64,000 bases of DNA from Hirsutella rhossiliensis (taxonomy: Eukaryota > Ascomycota > Sordariomycetes > Hypocreales > Ophiocordycipitaceae): positions 1,860,001-1,924,000 of the forward strand of contig NW_025408667.1 in assembly GCF_020360975.1 (NCBI RefSeq), written 5' to 3'. Position 1 is the first letter of the stretch. Each line of letters begins with the position of its first letter. A program made the position numbers and the translations under genes. A model generated the notes under the pieces. It saw only the letters and a program-made list of their open reading frames with translations. It searched no databases and was not told the origin of the DNA. This document shows, one piece after another, positions 34,590 to 48,688 of this stretch.

Positions 34590-37500
34590 TAGTAAGCTAG
34601 AGTCCTTTTACTTCTTCCTTAGCTAGCTATAGACGAAGTTTATAACTAACGAGAAATAGGGCCTAAATAGCTATCGCGATATAGCGTAGTATTTACTCCT
34701 TTATACGCTACTAAAGCCCTAGATATAGCGGATCTTTAGATTCTAGGATAAAGGCGGCCCTAAGGGTAGACGCGACTTATAAGACTTCTTTTAATACCTT
34801 ATATATACGTTCGGCAATATATAAGAGCGGGAGAAGGTATAAGATAGGCTATAGACCCTTAAGTAGAGAGATAGATAAACCTTTAGTAAATTCCTTTCCG
34901 ATTTTAAAGAGACGCTCTTATAGGTAGTAAGGACTATAGTATAGGAAGATAGCGCGAAGCTTATATAGCTATAGAATTCGATTACGCTAGCCCTATAAGA
35001 GCTACTTATCCCTATAATTATACCTATTAACTATAGCGAGTACGTAAGCCGGTTAATAAAGGTAGCTTAGGGCTATAAATAGACGCTATATTTCTAAAAG
35101 CTTTATAAGCGCACGCCGTATAGCGGCGACGGGATTACCGCCCCTTTATAAGATAAATAACCGGCTATCGATATAGACGGGGATACCTTAATATCGGCTA
35201 CCCGTATAGACCGGGCTAGACGCAGTAAGAAGACGCCGTTGACTACCCCCTATACCGCCCTATACTCTAAGTAGCGAGTAAAGTAAGTAATAAGCGAGGA
35301 AATCGGGAAAAGGAAGGCTAACGGCCGCTGCCTACGTTACGGAGTATCTATATACTTTATATTAAAATGCCCCTTCCTTTTAGCTAAGCGGCCTATAGCG
35401 GTTTAAGTAGCGAAGATAGAACCGCTCCTTACCTTAAACGATAAAGAGGACTCCGCCCCCTTAAGCTTAGAGGAAAAAGAATAGCTCTAGAGTAAAGATA
35501 GGCTCTAGAGCTTTAATTACTAGTACTAGTAAGGGAGAAAGAGGAATTATCCGCTTATATAAAAGAGGAGCTTACTTTAATATAGGTTATAATTAATAAC
35601 TCCTTACCTATTACTACCTTTATAGATAAGGGCTATTAGTACTATATTATAGTTAACGAGGCGCTTATATAAGAGATATAAGTACTAGTAGAAAAGATCG
35701 CCCTAAGGCGAGTAAAGGGCGCCTTAAGCGCGATAGAGAGTATAGTAATTAAGGGCATTATATAGCTAGCTATAGAGGTTAATAGTTACTATAAGCTTAT
35801 TATAGCCTATATAATCCCTTAACTAGAATTTCCCTTAATCCTTAGGAAACCTTAGTTATTATATATAAAGTTATACTTAGTTTTATACTAAAGGAAGCTA
35901 TAGTTTAGGCCTATATAATAGTAGGTCTACTATAATAATAGTTTTATAGGCGTAGGACTAAGCGTATAAGCTTTATACTTAGTATAAGAAGTCCTTGCCT
36001 CTATCTTTATAAGAACTATATAATAGGTAGAGCGGGGGCAAGGCTAGGTAGCGGCTAATATAGCGGTCTATATAGTTAGCCTAGTAGATATTAATAAGGC
36101 CCTCTAGATAAAAAAGCTAAAGTCGCCCTTTAAGCTATAGTAGTAAATACTAGAGCGCTTTTACGACCTCCTACTACTATTTAAGTCCTAAGAAGCGGAT
36201 AAGCTTAACCTATATAAGCTAGGGGTAAACTATAAGATCGTACTCTATACTAATAAGAAAGGGTAGGAACTACCTATACCGTTTAGACTGCTATATAGTA
36301 TATTATACGCGGAGCTACTAGTACTAAAGAAGACGCTAAGGGACCTCTTAAATAAAGGTTTTATTTAAGTAAGTAGCTTTAAAGTAAGAGCGCCGGTCCT
36401 ATTTATACGTAAACTAAGGGGCGGGATATAGTTCTATTATAACTATAGGGCTCTAAATATAATTACGAGGCTAGACCGCTACCCCTTACCCTTAATCTCG
36501 GATACGCTCTATAACCTTTCGAAGGCAAAGTAGTTTATAAAGCTAGATATAAAATAAGCGTTCTATAAGGTATAGATCTTAGAGGGTAATAAGTAAAAGA
36601 TAGCGTTCTATATACGCTATAGCTTATTTAAGTAGCTTATAACGCTATTTAGCCTCTTAAGAGCGCCCGCTACCTTCTAGCGTTATATTAATAACGTACT
36701 ATAGGACTTCCTTAATAAGTTCGCTTATATATATATAGATAATATCCTTATCTATATAAGCGGCTCTTATAAGGACTATATATAGAAAGTATAAAAGGTC
36801 TTAGAGCGCCTTTAACTTTATAGGCTCTACTTTAACCTAAATAAGTATAAATTTAAGGTTAAGAGGGTTAAGTACCTAAGCCTTATTATCTATATAGGCA
36901 TAGGTATATAGGCGGATCCTATAAAGATCTAGGCGATCTAAGACTAAGCGGCCCTAACTATATAGATAGGTATATAAAGCTTCCTTAAGTTCGCGAACTA
37001 TTATAGGATATTTATTAAGGGCTTCTCTTATATTATAAGTCCCTTAAATAAGATTACTAGGAAATAGACCGCCTTTTATTAAGGGCCTATATAAAAAGGA
37101 GCGTTCTATACGCTTAAGGACCTATTCTTATAGGCCCTAGTATTACTTTAATAGGACTTTAACCGGTTTATATTAGTTAAAGTAGACTATAGCGGCTAGG
37201 TACTTAGAGGAACGCTCTCTTAGGAGGTAAATAAGTAGAAGTAACTAATAGCGTTTTACTCCTATAAGCTAACCTTAGTAGAGCGGAATTACGCTATTTA
37301 TAATAAGGAGATACTAGCGATTATTAGCTACCTTAAGTAATAGTAAGCGGAGCTCTAGAGCTATAAGAGCTTTAAGGTTCTTATAAACTATAGGAATCTT
37401 AAGTACTTTATAACCCGCTAGTACTTCTTAGAATAGTAAGCCCGCTAAGTAAAGTATCTCTTATACTTTAACTTCTCGATTAAGTACTAGCTAAGGCGGG

Positions 37501-39310
37501 ACTCTATAGTCCTAGATACGCTTTCCTAGAGGGATTAAGACCGGCTAACGGGAGCAGACATCGAGGCCTAGGATCTATAGCTTATCCCGTAAGAAGCGTT
37601 ATAGACTTATATAGGAGCTTCCTTAGTAAAGGAAGGCGCGGCGCTAATAAATAAGCCTTCCCTTATACCTTCGCCTTAGCTTAGTAAGGAGGGATAGACC
37701 GGCCTAAGGGCGCGTATAGCGCGGGTATTTTAAGATAAGGTCCTTTAGCGCTTATAAGATAGGATATCGTCTTTAGACCGTACTTACGAGAGCGTACGCC
37801 GCGCTATTAAGTCCGGCGCTTAATACCTTAATTTAAAGCTAAAGCTAAAGGTATAAGTAGCCGACTATTATATCGACCTATAGGGGTATCTACGTTAGCG
37901 GGGGAGACTATAGGTACCGGGCGCGCCGTATACTATAGAAGCTAGGGAGAAGGATAGACCGCCGGAGCTAGATAAATAAAATAAGCTCTAAGGGAAGCTA
38001 GTCTAGCTCGTCTATAACTTTAGTATCGTAAGCTACCTAGGTAGGTAGGGTATAGTAGTAGGCCTTATAAGGGATTTCTACTAGCCCCTCCTATAGTACT
38101 ATATTTACCGCTTCCTCTATAACTATAATATCTATAGCTATACTAAGATTTAAAGGGCGTAGCTTAAGGGGCTACTTAAGTAGCTTTTAATACCTAACTA
38201 GTTCTATATATATATATAGATAGACTTTATAATAGACCTCCTACTTATAAAGGGCGGTAACCGCTATATATAAGTAATTAAGGACCGACTTAGTAAGTCT
38301 ATAGTATTAAAGCTAATACTATCTATAGATATAGAGTCTTATATAAAGCGCTTCCTATAGTACTAGGCCCGCTTATATAGCTAGCTAGCCTCTATTATAA
38401 GCGATAAGGGATTAAATTAAACTAGCCGCTTTTAGTAGCACCTATACTAACTACTTTAAATTATATAGCTACTTAGTATAGTATATTACTTATAAACTAA
38501 CGGAGGGCCTAAGAGGGTTAACTAAGAAGTATAGGCTTACTTATAGGCTATTATAGCCTATAACTAAGTAAACTAAAACCGTTAGCTCCCTATAGCCTAA
38601 CTTATATTAAATAGTAAACTATATACCTCTATTAAGATAGCCCCTTTCTTTATAACGTATAGCTTTAAACTACCTTTACTAGTTCCCTTTACCGTAAATA
38701 TAGTAGCGGAGTAGTATAGTAATTTATTACTAAAGGGCTATACCTTTATATTTATATAAAAGCTATAAGAGACTATAGATTATTACTAATTTATAATAGC
38801 CGCCGCGGTATAAGATTAAGAGTAGTATGCTAATAAAACTAAGGCCCTAGTAAATAGGTTTATAGTAAGAGATAAGGTATAGCTAGACCTCTATAACTAT
38901 AGGTCGGTATAGCTAAAAAAGAAGCTTAACTAGCTATACGTAAAGTTTATAGTATAGAGGGTTATTAGCCTATAGGTTATAGAGCTTAATAGTCTCTTAA
39001 CGGGGGTCTATAATAAGATTAATATAGACCTCCTTTATAAAGCCTCTTTTAACCCGCTACTTAGATAAGAAGTAATAGACGCTTAACCGCCTATAATTAA
39101 GGTAAAGGGAGAGGATAAGTTTAAGGTTAAAGAGATATAGGCCGCGCGCTAGAAAAAGGTTAATAGGGGGAAACGCTAAAAGGTCCTCGTTAAGTAGTAT
39201 AGGTATCTTAACCTTATATAAGAACCTATATATAAGTTTATAGGAACTATAGCCCTCGATAAGTTTAAAGCCTTATTTAAAATAATAAATAAGAATAATA
39301 AACTAGCGGA
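34590..39310 (+). pseudogene. RIP-destroyed gag-pol of gypsy B
   Basis: Protease, reverse transcriptase, RNase H and integrase would be made as one polyprotein that copies and inserts the element. Visible landmarks on the plus strand: an RT KLDIK block at about 36540, a YxDN box at about 36730, an integrase core near 38220-38300 (DFI then KGGNRY), and a chromodomain with a run of basic residues at 39110-39290 ending in a stop near 39310. Stops are almost all TAG/TAA, as RIP predicts. Confidence 0.8.
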
Positions 39311-39445
39311 CTATTAATAGTAGCTTAAGTTAAGACTATAAAGTAAGTAAAGTAAAGTAAGTAGTTATAATAACGTAAGCGTAATAATATAAGTAGAGAT
39401 AAAAATAGCGTTTATTTTAAGGTAAAGCCCTTAAACTACTTAAAC

Positions 39446-40375
39446 CTACTCCTTATCCTTATTATCGTCCTTATCTTTATCCTCGTCGTCCTCCTCTACC
39501 TTATTAGTAGCGGCGGCGCTCTCTAAGGCGCTTAGGCGGCCCTTTAGGCCTATAAGCTAGTCGGCGGCAGCGGCGGCTCTAGGGGCTCTAGGAGCGGGGG
39601 GGGCCCGGCTAGTAGTAGTAGTAGGGGCGGTAGCGGGCACGGCTAAGGGGACCGCCGATAAGGCAATAAAGGTAGTATTCCTAGTACTAAGAGAGTTAGT
39701 AGCGGAAGTAAAAGAGCTAAAGGAGAGGAACTTACTTAGGGATAAGGCCCTAGCGCTTAAGGGCGCGGAGATTATAGTAGGCGGCGGCGGCGGCGGTAAG
39801 GCGCTTCTTAGTAGCCCCCCGTGCCTACCTATATATACCGGCCTTTTAAGCCGACGCCGTAGCGAGTAGGACGGGAGGCGCCGCCTTATAGGCGCGGCTA
39901 GCACGCGCGCACTAATAATAACTACTACTACGGCGGCGCTTAACTTAGTTAGCGTAAGGGAGCTCCTATAACGCGTACCGTATATAGGGGGCCGCGCGGG
40001 CGGCTCCGGCTTATCCTTAGCGTTTATACTTTAAGAAGTTAGCGGAAAATAGCTATTACGCTCGCTAGGTAGCGGACTTATAGGGGTAGTAGAGGTAGAG
40101 GTAGGGGTAAAGGGGCTAGGCGTTACGGCCGGCGGCGGGGATAGCGTCGTTATACGGAAGGGCGACGTAAGGGCGGCTAGCGTAGTAGAGGTAGAGGCGG
40201 CGGCGGTAGGCGCGGTCGCGGGGGCGTAGGTAGGAGCAGCGGTAGCGGCGGAGCCGTCGTCGGCTATACTTAGTATAGCGTCGACGAACGACTCTATATA
40301 CTCTAAAAAGAAGGAAGCGGGGGAGGGGGAGGTAGATATATCTATCGCGGAAGTTAGTATTATAGATTATAGCCT
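39446..40375 (-). pseudogene. Antisense accessory ORF of gypsy B
   Basis: On the minus strand one reading frame runs for about 310 codons, interrupted only by a TAA and a TAG, both of the kind RIP makes from CAA and CAG; the part at 39557-39904 is still open with an ATG. The C-terminal end reads KGRLSALESAAATNKVEEDD and then Asp/Lys-rich residues to a TAG at 39446-39448. Upstream it is Pro/Ala/Ser/Thr-rich. It is tail-to-tail with the pol chromodomain, about 140 bp away, and before the 3' LTR. No function is recognised. GC-rich composition lowers the stop frequency, so a chance frame is not excluded. Confidence 0.5.
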
Positions 40376-40898
40376 CTTACTTTATAGGGCGGAGAACTTA
40401 CTAGTTAAAGTTATTATTATTAAGGCTATTATTATTATTATAGCTATTACTATAAGTATATATTAATAAAGCGGCCTATATAGCTAAGAACGAACTAACG
40501 CCTTAGGTAGAGCGGAACTTACTTATTACTACTACTACTATAGTTAAAAAAGGAGAAGGAAAGAAAGGAGGAAGGGGGGGATACCGCCTTATATACCCTT
40601 AGGTAGAGGAGGCTGCTTAAGGCTAAGGGGATAGGTAACCTAAGGCTTACGTAGGTCTAGGCCGGCCGCTAGCTACCTAAGAGCGTATATAATAGGTCGC
40701 GCCCTTATTTAAACGGCTAGCTAGCCGATAAGTATAGAGCCCGGTTTTAGCTACCTAAGCTAATAAGCGCGGGGATAATAAGGCTAGTAGGGCTAGTATA
40801 ATTAATAAGAAAGGGTAGGGTAGAGCTAGTAGTATAGGCCTAATAGTATAGAAGCTATTAATTAAGTAACGCTACGCTACGCTTAAAGGAGGGTATTA

Positions 40899-41084
40899 TA
40901 TAAGAGTCTTTAACTATTATAGGTTATAGGCTTAAGCTATAGCCTAAGCTATATAGTTATATATAGAGGGCCGGATCCTATATATATATATATAGGCTAG
41001 CCGCGTATAGGAGAGCTTTATATAGCTTATTAATATTATCCTATAGATAGTACTTATACTTATACCTTTACTTACTTTATAATA
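40899..41084 (+). repeat. 3' LTR of gypsy B
   Basis: 186 bp, same length as the copy at 34133-34318. Differences between the two are mostly C/T or G/A. Confidence 0.85.
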
Positions 41085-43399
41085 CTTAAGTCTATTAAAA
41101 GGGAACTTCCTTTATAGATATATAGATAGACTTTAAACTATAAGATTAGGATTTTATAAGACTATAGCCTCTTAAAGATAACTACTTTAAAGGACGTTAA
41201 AATCTATAATTAAGACCTTATATTTATAGAAAAGATCTAATATATAATTGCCTCCTTCTTAACCTTATAAAAGAACTAAGGTACTATTAAGGTCTACCTA
41301 GACTACTATATATATATTTTACTAGTAGAAAATTAATACCTATAAAAACTAGCTTTTAGAGCTTACTTACTTAGTTAAAAAGATAAGGCGTTAATCGACT
41401 AAAACTATAAGGACCTATACTAAAAGGGGCGTATAAAATAAGCTATAAAAGTAACCCTATTTACTTACCTTATATTTATAGTCTAGAGAACTATATATAG
41501 TAATAAAAAGGGCCGAATAAGAGTAGACCTATATACTCTTAATAGTATAGCTATCTTAAACGCTTACTTAATACTAATTTAAGGATATATAATCTAAAAG
41601 CTATAAGGGAAACGCTTTATTTCCGCTATAAACACTCGGTCCTTTTTTTATTAGTTCCTTACTTATAAGGAGTATTAAGAAAGGTTTATAATAATTAGCT
41701 ATAAAGGCTTAAAATAACTAATAGTAGCTTTAATAAGATATAAGAACTTACTTATATATATCTAATAATTTATAGACTAAATCTATTAAAAATACATAGA
41801 ATATTCCTTTAAATATATCGACGATATTATAATATACTTAAATATAAAAAATAACTATATTCGTTACCTTTAAGCTATCTTTTAACTCTTTATAAACTAT
41901 AACCTAGCTTTAGCTAGATTAAAATTATTCTTAGGCTACCTATCTATAAAACTATTAGGATTTCGAGTTAATAGTATCGGCTTAATAAATACTAAAGAAT
42001 AAGTATAGGTATTATAAGATATAGAGTTTCTAAATACCTTATAGGTATTAAAAAAGTAGCTCGGCTTAGTTAACTAGCTATAGTACTTAGTAGCTTACTT
42101 TTCTTAAAAAGTAGAAGCGCTCTAAGTTTAGAAAATAGTAATACTTAAGGAAGCGCGAGATAGTTAAGCGCTACTTAAAGGATTAGTAAGGAATAGATAT
42201 ACCTTTAAGGTAATATACTAACTATCCTTAGTAGAAGAATAAGCTTTTTAAAATATTATAAACGCTTTTATAAAACTAATATAGCTATACTATTTCGACT
42301 TATAATAGCTATTATTCTTATATATCGACGCTAGCTATAAGCTAGGCTTTATAGTAGTAGCCTTTTACTTAGTACTAAGGGTAGACTAAAACCTAGGAAG
42401 AACCCCGCCTTAAACGAGTATCTAGCTAATCCTTTACCTTAGTAAACGCTTAACTAGTAAAGAGCTTAAATACTAGCCTACTAAACTTAAAGTTACTTAT
42501 CTTTCCTAAGCTTATTAAAAGCTCTAATTATATATTATCTTTACCTTACTACTAAAAGTCGTTATATTAACTAACTATACTATTATAAGTATAATCCTAA
42601 AGTAAATATTACTATTTACTATTAGTATAAAAATAAATAATTAGCTTATACTTACTTTATAGTACCTTAGCTAGTTTCCTTTAAAGGTCTACTATATTCC
42701 TAGAACCGTAAATATCCTTATTAATATACTATCTTAATTACTATTTATAATACCTAAGAAATATAAACCTAGGGAATTAGACCGTGTTTAGGAAGATAAA
42801 GCGCTAGTTAAATACGTATATATAGTTATAGAATCCTTTATCTAACCTAACTTATATTAAAAGATCTAAGAAGTATATATAAAAGAACCTAGGTAAGCTA
42901 GTATATTAAAGTAGCTTAAAAGTAATAAGTCCTAGGTCGGTTTCTTATTTATTTAGTAGAATAAGTTACTTTACTTAGTTAAGTCTAAGGGTTATTACTA
43001 GCTTTATATCTTTATTACCTATGCTAAGGAAATTATCGCTAATAACTATATATATAAATTTTACCTTAAACGGCGAAGAATATAAGAGGAGTTATCCTTT
43101 ACGTTCGCTATTACTAGCCTTATAAAACTTATTAATAGCTTTATTAATAAGTATAACGCTTACTATAAGAATTAAACCGACTAGTTAAAGGCCCTTAGTA
43201 AGTTAGTTTTAATTACTTCCTTAGCCTTACCTTTCTATATAATTATAATATATTTCGTAATAGGGCTCTTAAACGTCCTTATAAACTAAACTCTATAAAT
43301 ACTACCTATTAAGGTCTACTATAATATACTACTAATAGTAACTAATATGTTCTTAAAAATAAAGCTCCTTATCTTAGGCTATAACTAGTTTACTATAAA
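41085..43399 (+). pseudogene. RT, RNase H and first half of integrase of gypsy A
   Basis: This is the continuation of element A after the B insertion. A YIDDI catalytic box is at about 41815-41830, with the YLNIK-type thumb following. An RNase H IDASYKLGF segment is at about 42318-42345. The zinc-binding and first catalytic parts of integrase are near 42940-43390. The integrase frame is cut at 43399 by the copia element and resumes at 49303. Confidence 0.7.
43395..43399. repeat. Target-site duplication of copia, left copy
   Basis: ATAAA at 43395-43399 matches ATAAA at 49298-49302. Joining the flanks at one copy restores a continuous integrase coding sequence of element A. Confidence 0.75.
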
Positions 43400-43967
43400 T
43401 ATAAGGAACGGTGTTCCTATTATAAATAAAGCAGCTATAATATACTCTCCTAATTATATAAGCTAATAAGTAGTATATTAATTATAGATAAAATCCTATA
43501 TTATAGAGTAAGAATCGCTCGTTACTTTATATATTATTATATATTAAACGGGCTGCCGGTTATTATATAATCTGGAATCGAAGAAATAGAGCTAGCTTAG
43601 AATACTAGCTAAGACCTCTTAAGAATACTAGCATAACTAACCTCCTTTAAATATAAATATTAGTAGAACTAAGATACTTCCTAATATACTTAAGGTATTA
43701 TTAAATTCCTTAGTCTTAGGGCTATATAGTAGCTTAAATCTAGTCCTAAAAGGTTCTTCTATTTAGCTATAATTATCTATATAAGATAGTATGTCCGCTA
43801 GTAGATAGATAGAGGATTATTAACTTTAATACCTTTTTTATATACTAATATATTACTAATAAATTTTATTGAAAATCCTACCTTATACTCCTTCTTCCCC
43901 TCTATTATATAGTCTTATATAATTCCTTAAATTTATAAAATTCCGCTTTTACTTATATACCTTAAGA
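43400..43967 (+). repeat. 5' LTR of copia
   Basis: 568 bp starting TATAAGGAACGGTGTTC and ending ACCTTAAGA. The same 568-bp length is found for the copy at 48689-49256. Confidence 0.85.
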
Positions 43968-44149
43968 GGCTATAAGCCTAGCTTACTCCTTTTAAGCCGG
44001 GAAATTAACTTATACCTTTAAAATTCCTCGTCTAAATATTTAATTAAAATTCCTTTCGAAGTTCCCCTCGACTTCTTTTACCTTCCTACGCTCTTAAACT
44101 CCCGTCTAGATTTCTCGATCCCTATAAACGAAATAATACCGAACTTATA

Positions 44150-47100
44150 TAAAATAGGTAGATAGAAAGAATACTAATTTACTAAACTTAAGGGAAATTT
44201 AAATTATACCTTATAGACTATAAGGATAGAAGCTATCCTTATAGAAGAAAAGCTTATTACTACTCTAGAGTAAGTAAATTATATATAGACTATAGAGGCT
44301 TTATCTATAATATTCCTTTAAGTTAAAGATAGTCCCTTAATATAAATTCGGTATCTAAAAAATGCTAAAGAAGTATAGGATAAGCTTAAAAAGCTATATA
44401 ATCCGTCGAACTTTTCGTCGAATTATCTACTTATTAAGCAGCTCTTTAATCTTAGTCCCTTAGACTTTAGTTTAGAAAAATACCTTTATAACGTAAAGGA
44501 AATTTATAAGGATTTAAAATTCTATAATATAGAAATTCCGGAAGTTATTCTTATAGTATAGATTCTTAATTACCTTAATAAGGAATTTAGAAGCTATATT
44601 ATAAATATTATATAGAGCCTTAGGTATAATCTTATAGCGTTTACCTTTAAATCCTTAATAGCTAGTCTTTTAGACGAAGCTAAAAGAATAGAGGATATAG
44701 ATAAATCTTTAGAGAAAGCCTTCTTAATATAAAGGAAGCCTTAGAAATCCTATAGAAATTCTATAGATACTCCTTATTATAAGGAATATAAAAAACTAGG
44801 GCATTTTATAGTAAATTACTATAAATTATACCTAAATAAGGCTCCTACTTATTAGGTTTTAAATAAAGGAAAAATAGATAATAGGACTTAAATTTCTAAG
44901 AAAAGAAAATCTTCTTCTTCTTCTCTTTCTTCTTTTAAGAAGAAATCCCCTTTTAGTAGTATTTCTACTACTAATAAAAGAAGGAAGGCTTGAATTATAG
45001 AGCTAGAGTCCGATTTAAACGATAGTAATAAGGTCTTAAATATAGCTTCGTAAGAAAATATAGACCTAGATATTAACCTTATAGACCTTTTTAGGGCTCC
45101 GACCCCTATATAAACGTTTAAGGATTTAAAGGTAATTTTAACCTCTATAAATACCCCTATAGTAGAATCTAATAAAGACTCTCTTTTAAGACCTTTAAAA
45201 GCCTTAATTCCTAAAATAAAGGAATTAGTTTTAAAGGTAAGAGAAGGAGGATTTCCTAGTTATAAGAATAAAAGGATCTTTAATTTTATTTATAATACCG
45301 GAGCTACTAGGTATATAGTATTAAATAAGAATTTCCTTATTAACTATAAAGAAATTAAGTCTAAAGTTTACTAGGGAAAAGCTTCCTTTATATTAGTAAA
45401 AGGAAAGGGGGACTTAGTATTTAAGTTCTTATATAATCGTAAAAGGCATATTCTTTAAGACTGCTTTTATATACCTAAATTAAGGGTAAATATACTATCT
45501 TAATCTTATTTTAATAATACCTATGCCTTAATAGGAGGAAATAAAGTACTTTTATAAGATAATAAGGCTAAGGTCCTTACTAAAGGATTTCTTAGAAATA
45601 AATTATATTATATTCTTATAGAACCTTTATTAGAAAGCTAATTAATCCTTATTACGTTTTTAAAGGTAAAGGATATAGATTTTTATACTTAGTACTTACG
45701 CTTAAGGTATATAAATAGTAGGGCTATTTTAGAAATATTAAAAAGATATAATAAGGATATAAAATGCCTTTAAAAGAGGAAAATAAAATAAGATAATACG
45801 AAATATATATTAGAGCTAAAGTAACGAATAAGGTTAATAAATAACCTTTATATAAGTCTTATACCTATTTAGAAAAAATAGTATTAGATATTTAGGGGCT
45901 AATTAAAGTGCCTACTTATAATAAATATTACTATTATATTTCTTTCCTAGACGTAGGAACCTAATATCTAGAAATATACCTTCTTCGAAAAAAGGGGGAA
46001 GCTTTAGATAGGTTCCTAGAATTTAAAAATAGGGTAGAAAATAACCCTAAAAATACTAGGATTAGAGAAGTATTTTCTAATAATACTAAAGAATTTATAG
46101 ATAAAATAAAGCTCTATTACAAAAAAGAAGGAATTACCTTTAATTCTAGTCCTCCTAGGACGCTAGAATCTAATAGTAAAATAAAAAGAAAAAATCGTAC
46201 TATATTAGAAAAAGTACGAGCTCTTTTATTTACTACTAGGCTTCTTAAATATCTATAGGGAGAAGCTGTTTTAATAGCTACCTATTTATATAATAGATCA
46301 CCGTATTCTATAATAGGATTTAAAAGTCCTATAGAAAAGAGGGATAATATAATACTACCCTTTAAGACCTTAAATAAATTTAAGACCTTTAGAAGCCTTA
46401 TATATTATAAGAATAAAGACCTTAAAGATTAGCTAGATAATAGAGCTTTTAAGGGAATAATAGTAGGCTATTTAGAAAATATATATAAAATCTAGGATTT
46501 TACTAAGAGAAAGATTACTATCTTTATAGATATTACTATACTAGAAAATAAATTTATAAAAAATCCAGAAGTTTCTAGTAGTAATAATACCTTTAATTTT
46601 AATTCTATTTTAAATAAAGATAAGCTAGAAAGCTATATCCCTATAGAGGAAGCTACTAAAGAACCTAGAGATAAAAGTCCCTTACCCTTTATAGAAGAAG
46701 AGTCTTTAAATAACGATCCTATTCCTACTACTAGTAAAATAATAGTAGAATTACCTAAGAAGCTAGAAGGGTTCGATTTTAACTATATCGAATACCTTAA
46801 CGTTAATTTATTTCTAAACTACGATTTTATAGAGTTAATTCTAGCTAGTATAGAAAATTAGGATCTAAAAATTCTAATAACCTATAAATAGGTAATAAAT
46901 AGCCCTAAAGTAGTATTTTAAAAAGAAGCTATAATTAAGGAAATTATCTAGCTAATTAATTATAAAACTTAGGAATTTTCCTACCTCCTTAAGGATAGGG
47001 AGGCTATAAGAGGCCGCTAGGTTTATACTATTAAGAAGGATAGTTAAAATAATATAATAAAATATAAAGCCCGTTTCGTAATATAGGGATTTAAGCAGGT

Positions 47101-48360
47101 CTATAGCTTAGAATTCCTAGATACCTTCTCGACTATAGCTAGACCTAAATCTATTAGAATTCTACTTATTTTAGCTATTATCTATAAATTTAAAGCTTTA
47201 TAAATAGATATAATAAATGCCTTTATATATACCGATATAGATAGTAAAGTATATATTAATCTTCTTATAGGCTATAAAGAATACGCTCTTAAAGAATATT
47301 ATTTAAAATATAGATTAGCTTATAAAGCTAAAGGAATTAAATTAACTAAATTCCTAGACCTATATAAAACCAGTTAAATTAAAGCAAAGCTAAAGAAAGC
47401 ATTATATAGCCTAAAATAAAGTCCTAAGCTCTAGTATAATTATTTAAAAATTATACTAAATAAACTTAGATTTCTTTTTCTTTTAATAAAAGAAGGAGTA
47501 TTTATAAATAAGGACTATAGTATAGCCTTAGTAATTTATATCGATAACTTTCTTATAGTAGGGCCCTCTAAATCTATAATAAAAGAAAGATTATTTAAAG
47601 AATTATCTAAATTCCTAGATTTTACTATCTTAGGAGATATAAAAGACTTCTTAGGTCTAAATATTATACTAAACCGAGAAGATAAAGAGCTATATATATC
47701 CTAAGAAAATTATACCTTAAATAAATTAAAGGAATTTTATAAAGAAGGTTTAGGAACTTAGAATTTACCCGCTATAGTAAGCTTTAAGCTTATAAAAGCA
47801 AAGGAATTACCTTTTAAGGAAGATATATTATAATTTTAAAAAGAAATAGGATCTCTATTATACTTAGCCTTATTTACTAGGCTAGATATCTTATATTCTA
47901 TAATTTCCTACGCTAGATTCGCGGCTAAGCCCGACTAAACGTATTTTAATGCTTTAAATATAATTTAGAAATATTTAAATAAATTCCCTAGCCTAAAGAT
48001 TAAATTTAATTGCAATATCCCTTTTACCTATCTATATATAAAGGGGTTTACTAACTCTAGCTAGGCGTTAGATTTAACGGACGGAAAATCCTTTTCCGGT
48101 TACTATTTATATATATATAATAATATAATAAGCTAGGCTTACTCTAAGTAGAAAGCTATTGCCCTTTTTACTTATAAAGTAAAGTATATTAGCCTTAGGG
48201 AGGTAAATAAAGAAGCTATTTATTTAAATATGCTTTTTAAAAATATTACTAAGGATCTATCTATTAAGATTCTTAATACTATACCTCCTATTTTAACGGA
48301 TAATACTACTACTATTAAATTAGTAGAAAATCCGGAAAGTTTTTATATATTTCTTATACT
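44150..48360 (+). pseudogene. RIP-damaged gag-pol of copia
   Basis: A single polyprotein in life: gag, protease, integrase, RT and RNase H. The integrase precedes RT, which separates copia from gypsy. Some stretches of 60-100 codons stay open because this element is less mutated, for example integrase 45990-46240. The RT block around 47160-47660 is easily read, with a YIDN box and a downstream FLIVGPS segment. Stops are TAG/TAA of the RIP type. Confidence 0.8.
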
Positions 48361-48688
48361 TTCTATATCTTTCCCCTACTAGGTTTTTCCTTTTTAGGTT
48401 TCCTAGAGAAATATTTACTAGGTTTTTATCTATTAGGATTTTCCTAGCAATAATAGGTTTTACCTTATATAAGGTTATCCTTAAATAATTATTTTAACTA
48501 TAGATTTTTCCTACTATAGGTTTTTCTATTAGTATATACTTAAGGATTTTTTTTCCTAAGAAAGAATAGGTTTTTATATATCTTATTAAGGTATAAGAAT
48601 AGTTTTCCTAAATTAGGGGTTTACCCTATATATATACTACTATAAATAAATTATTAAAGAGTATATAAATCTACTCTTTAAGGGAGGC

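Larger units (their letters stand above)
34133..41084 (+). mobile_element. Complete Ty3/gypsy chromodomain retrotransposon B, nested in A
   Basis: A 6952-bp element with two 186-bp LTRs. The flanks CCTAA and CTTAA fit a 5-bp target duplication with one RIP change. Plus-strand domains, all RIP-broken: gag-like 34590-35300; RT with KLDIK.AFY near 36540 and a YxDN form of the catalytic box at about 36727-36754; RNase H; integrase with a DFI..L segment near 38225; a chromodomain-like segment at about 39110-39290. Chromodomain gypsy elements (chromoviruses) integrate preferentially in heterochromatin, which fits the clustering. A minus-strand accessory ORF lies between pol and the 3' LTR. Confidence 0.85.

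Noticed and set aside
39557..39904. The only ATG-initiated ORF in the AT-rich block as a host gene
   Set aside because: It lies inside element B between pol and the 3' LTR and its frame extends past RIP-type stops, so it belongs to the antisense ORF relic.
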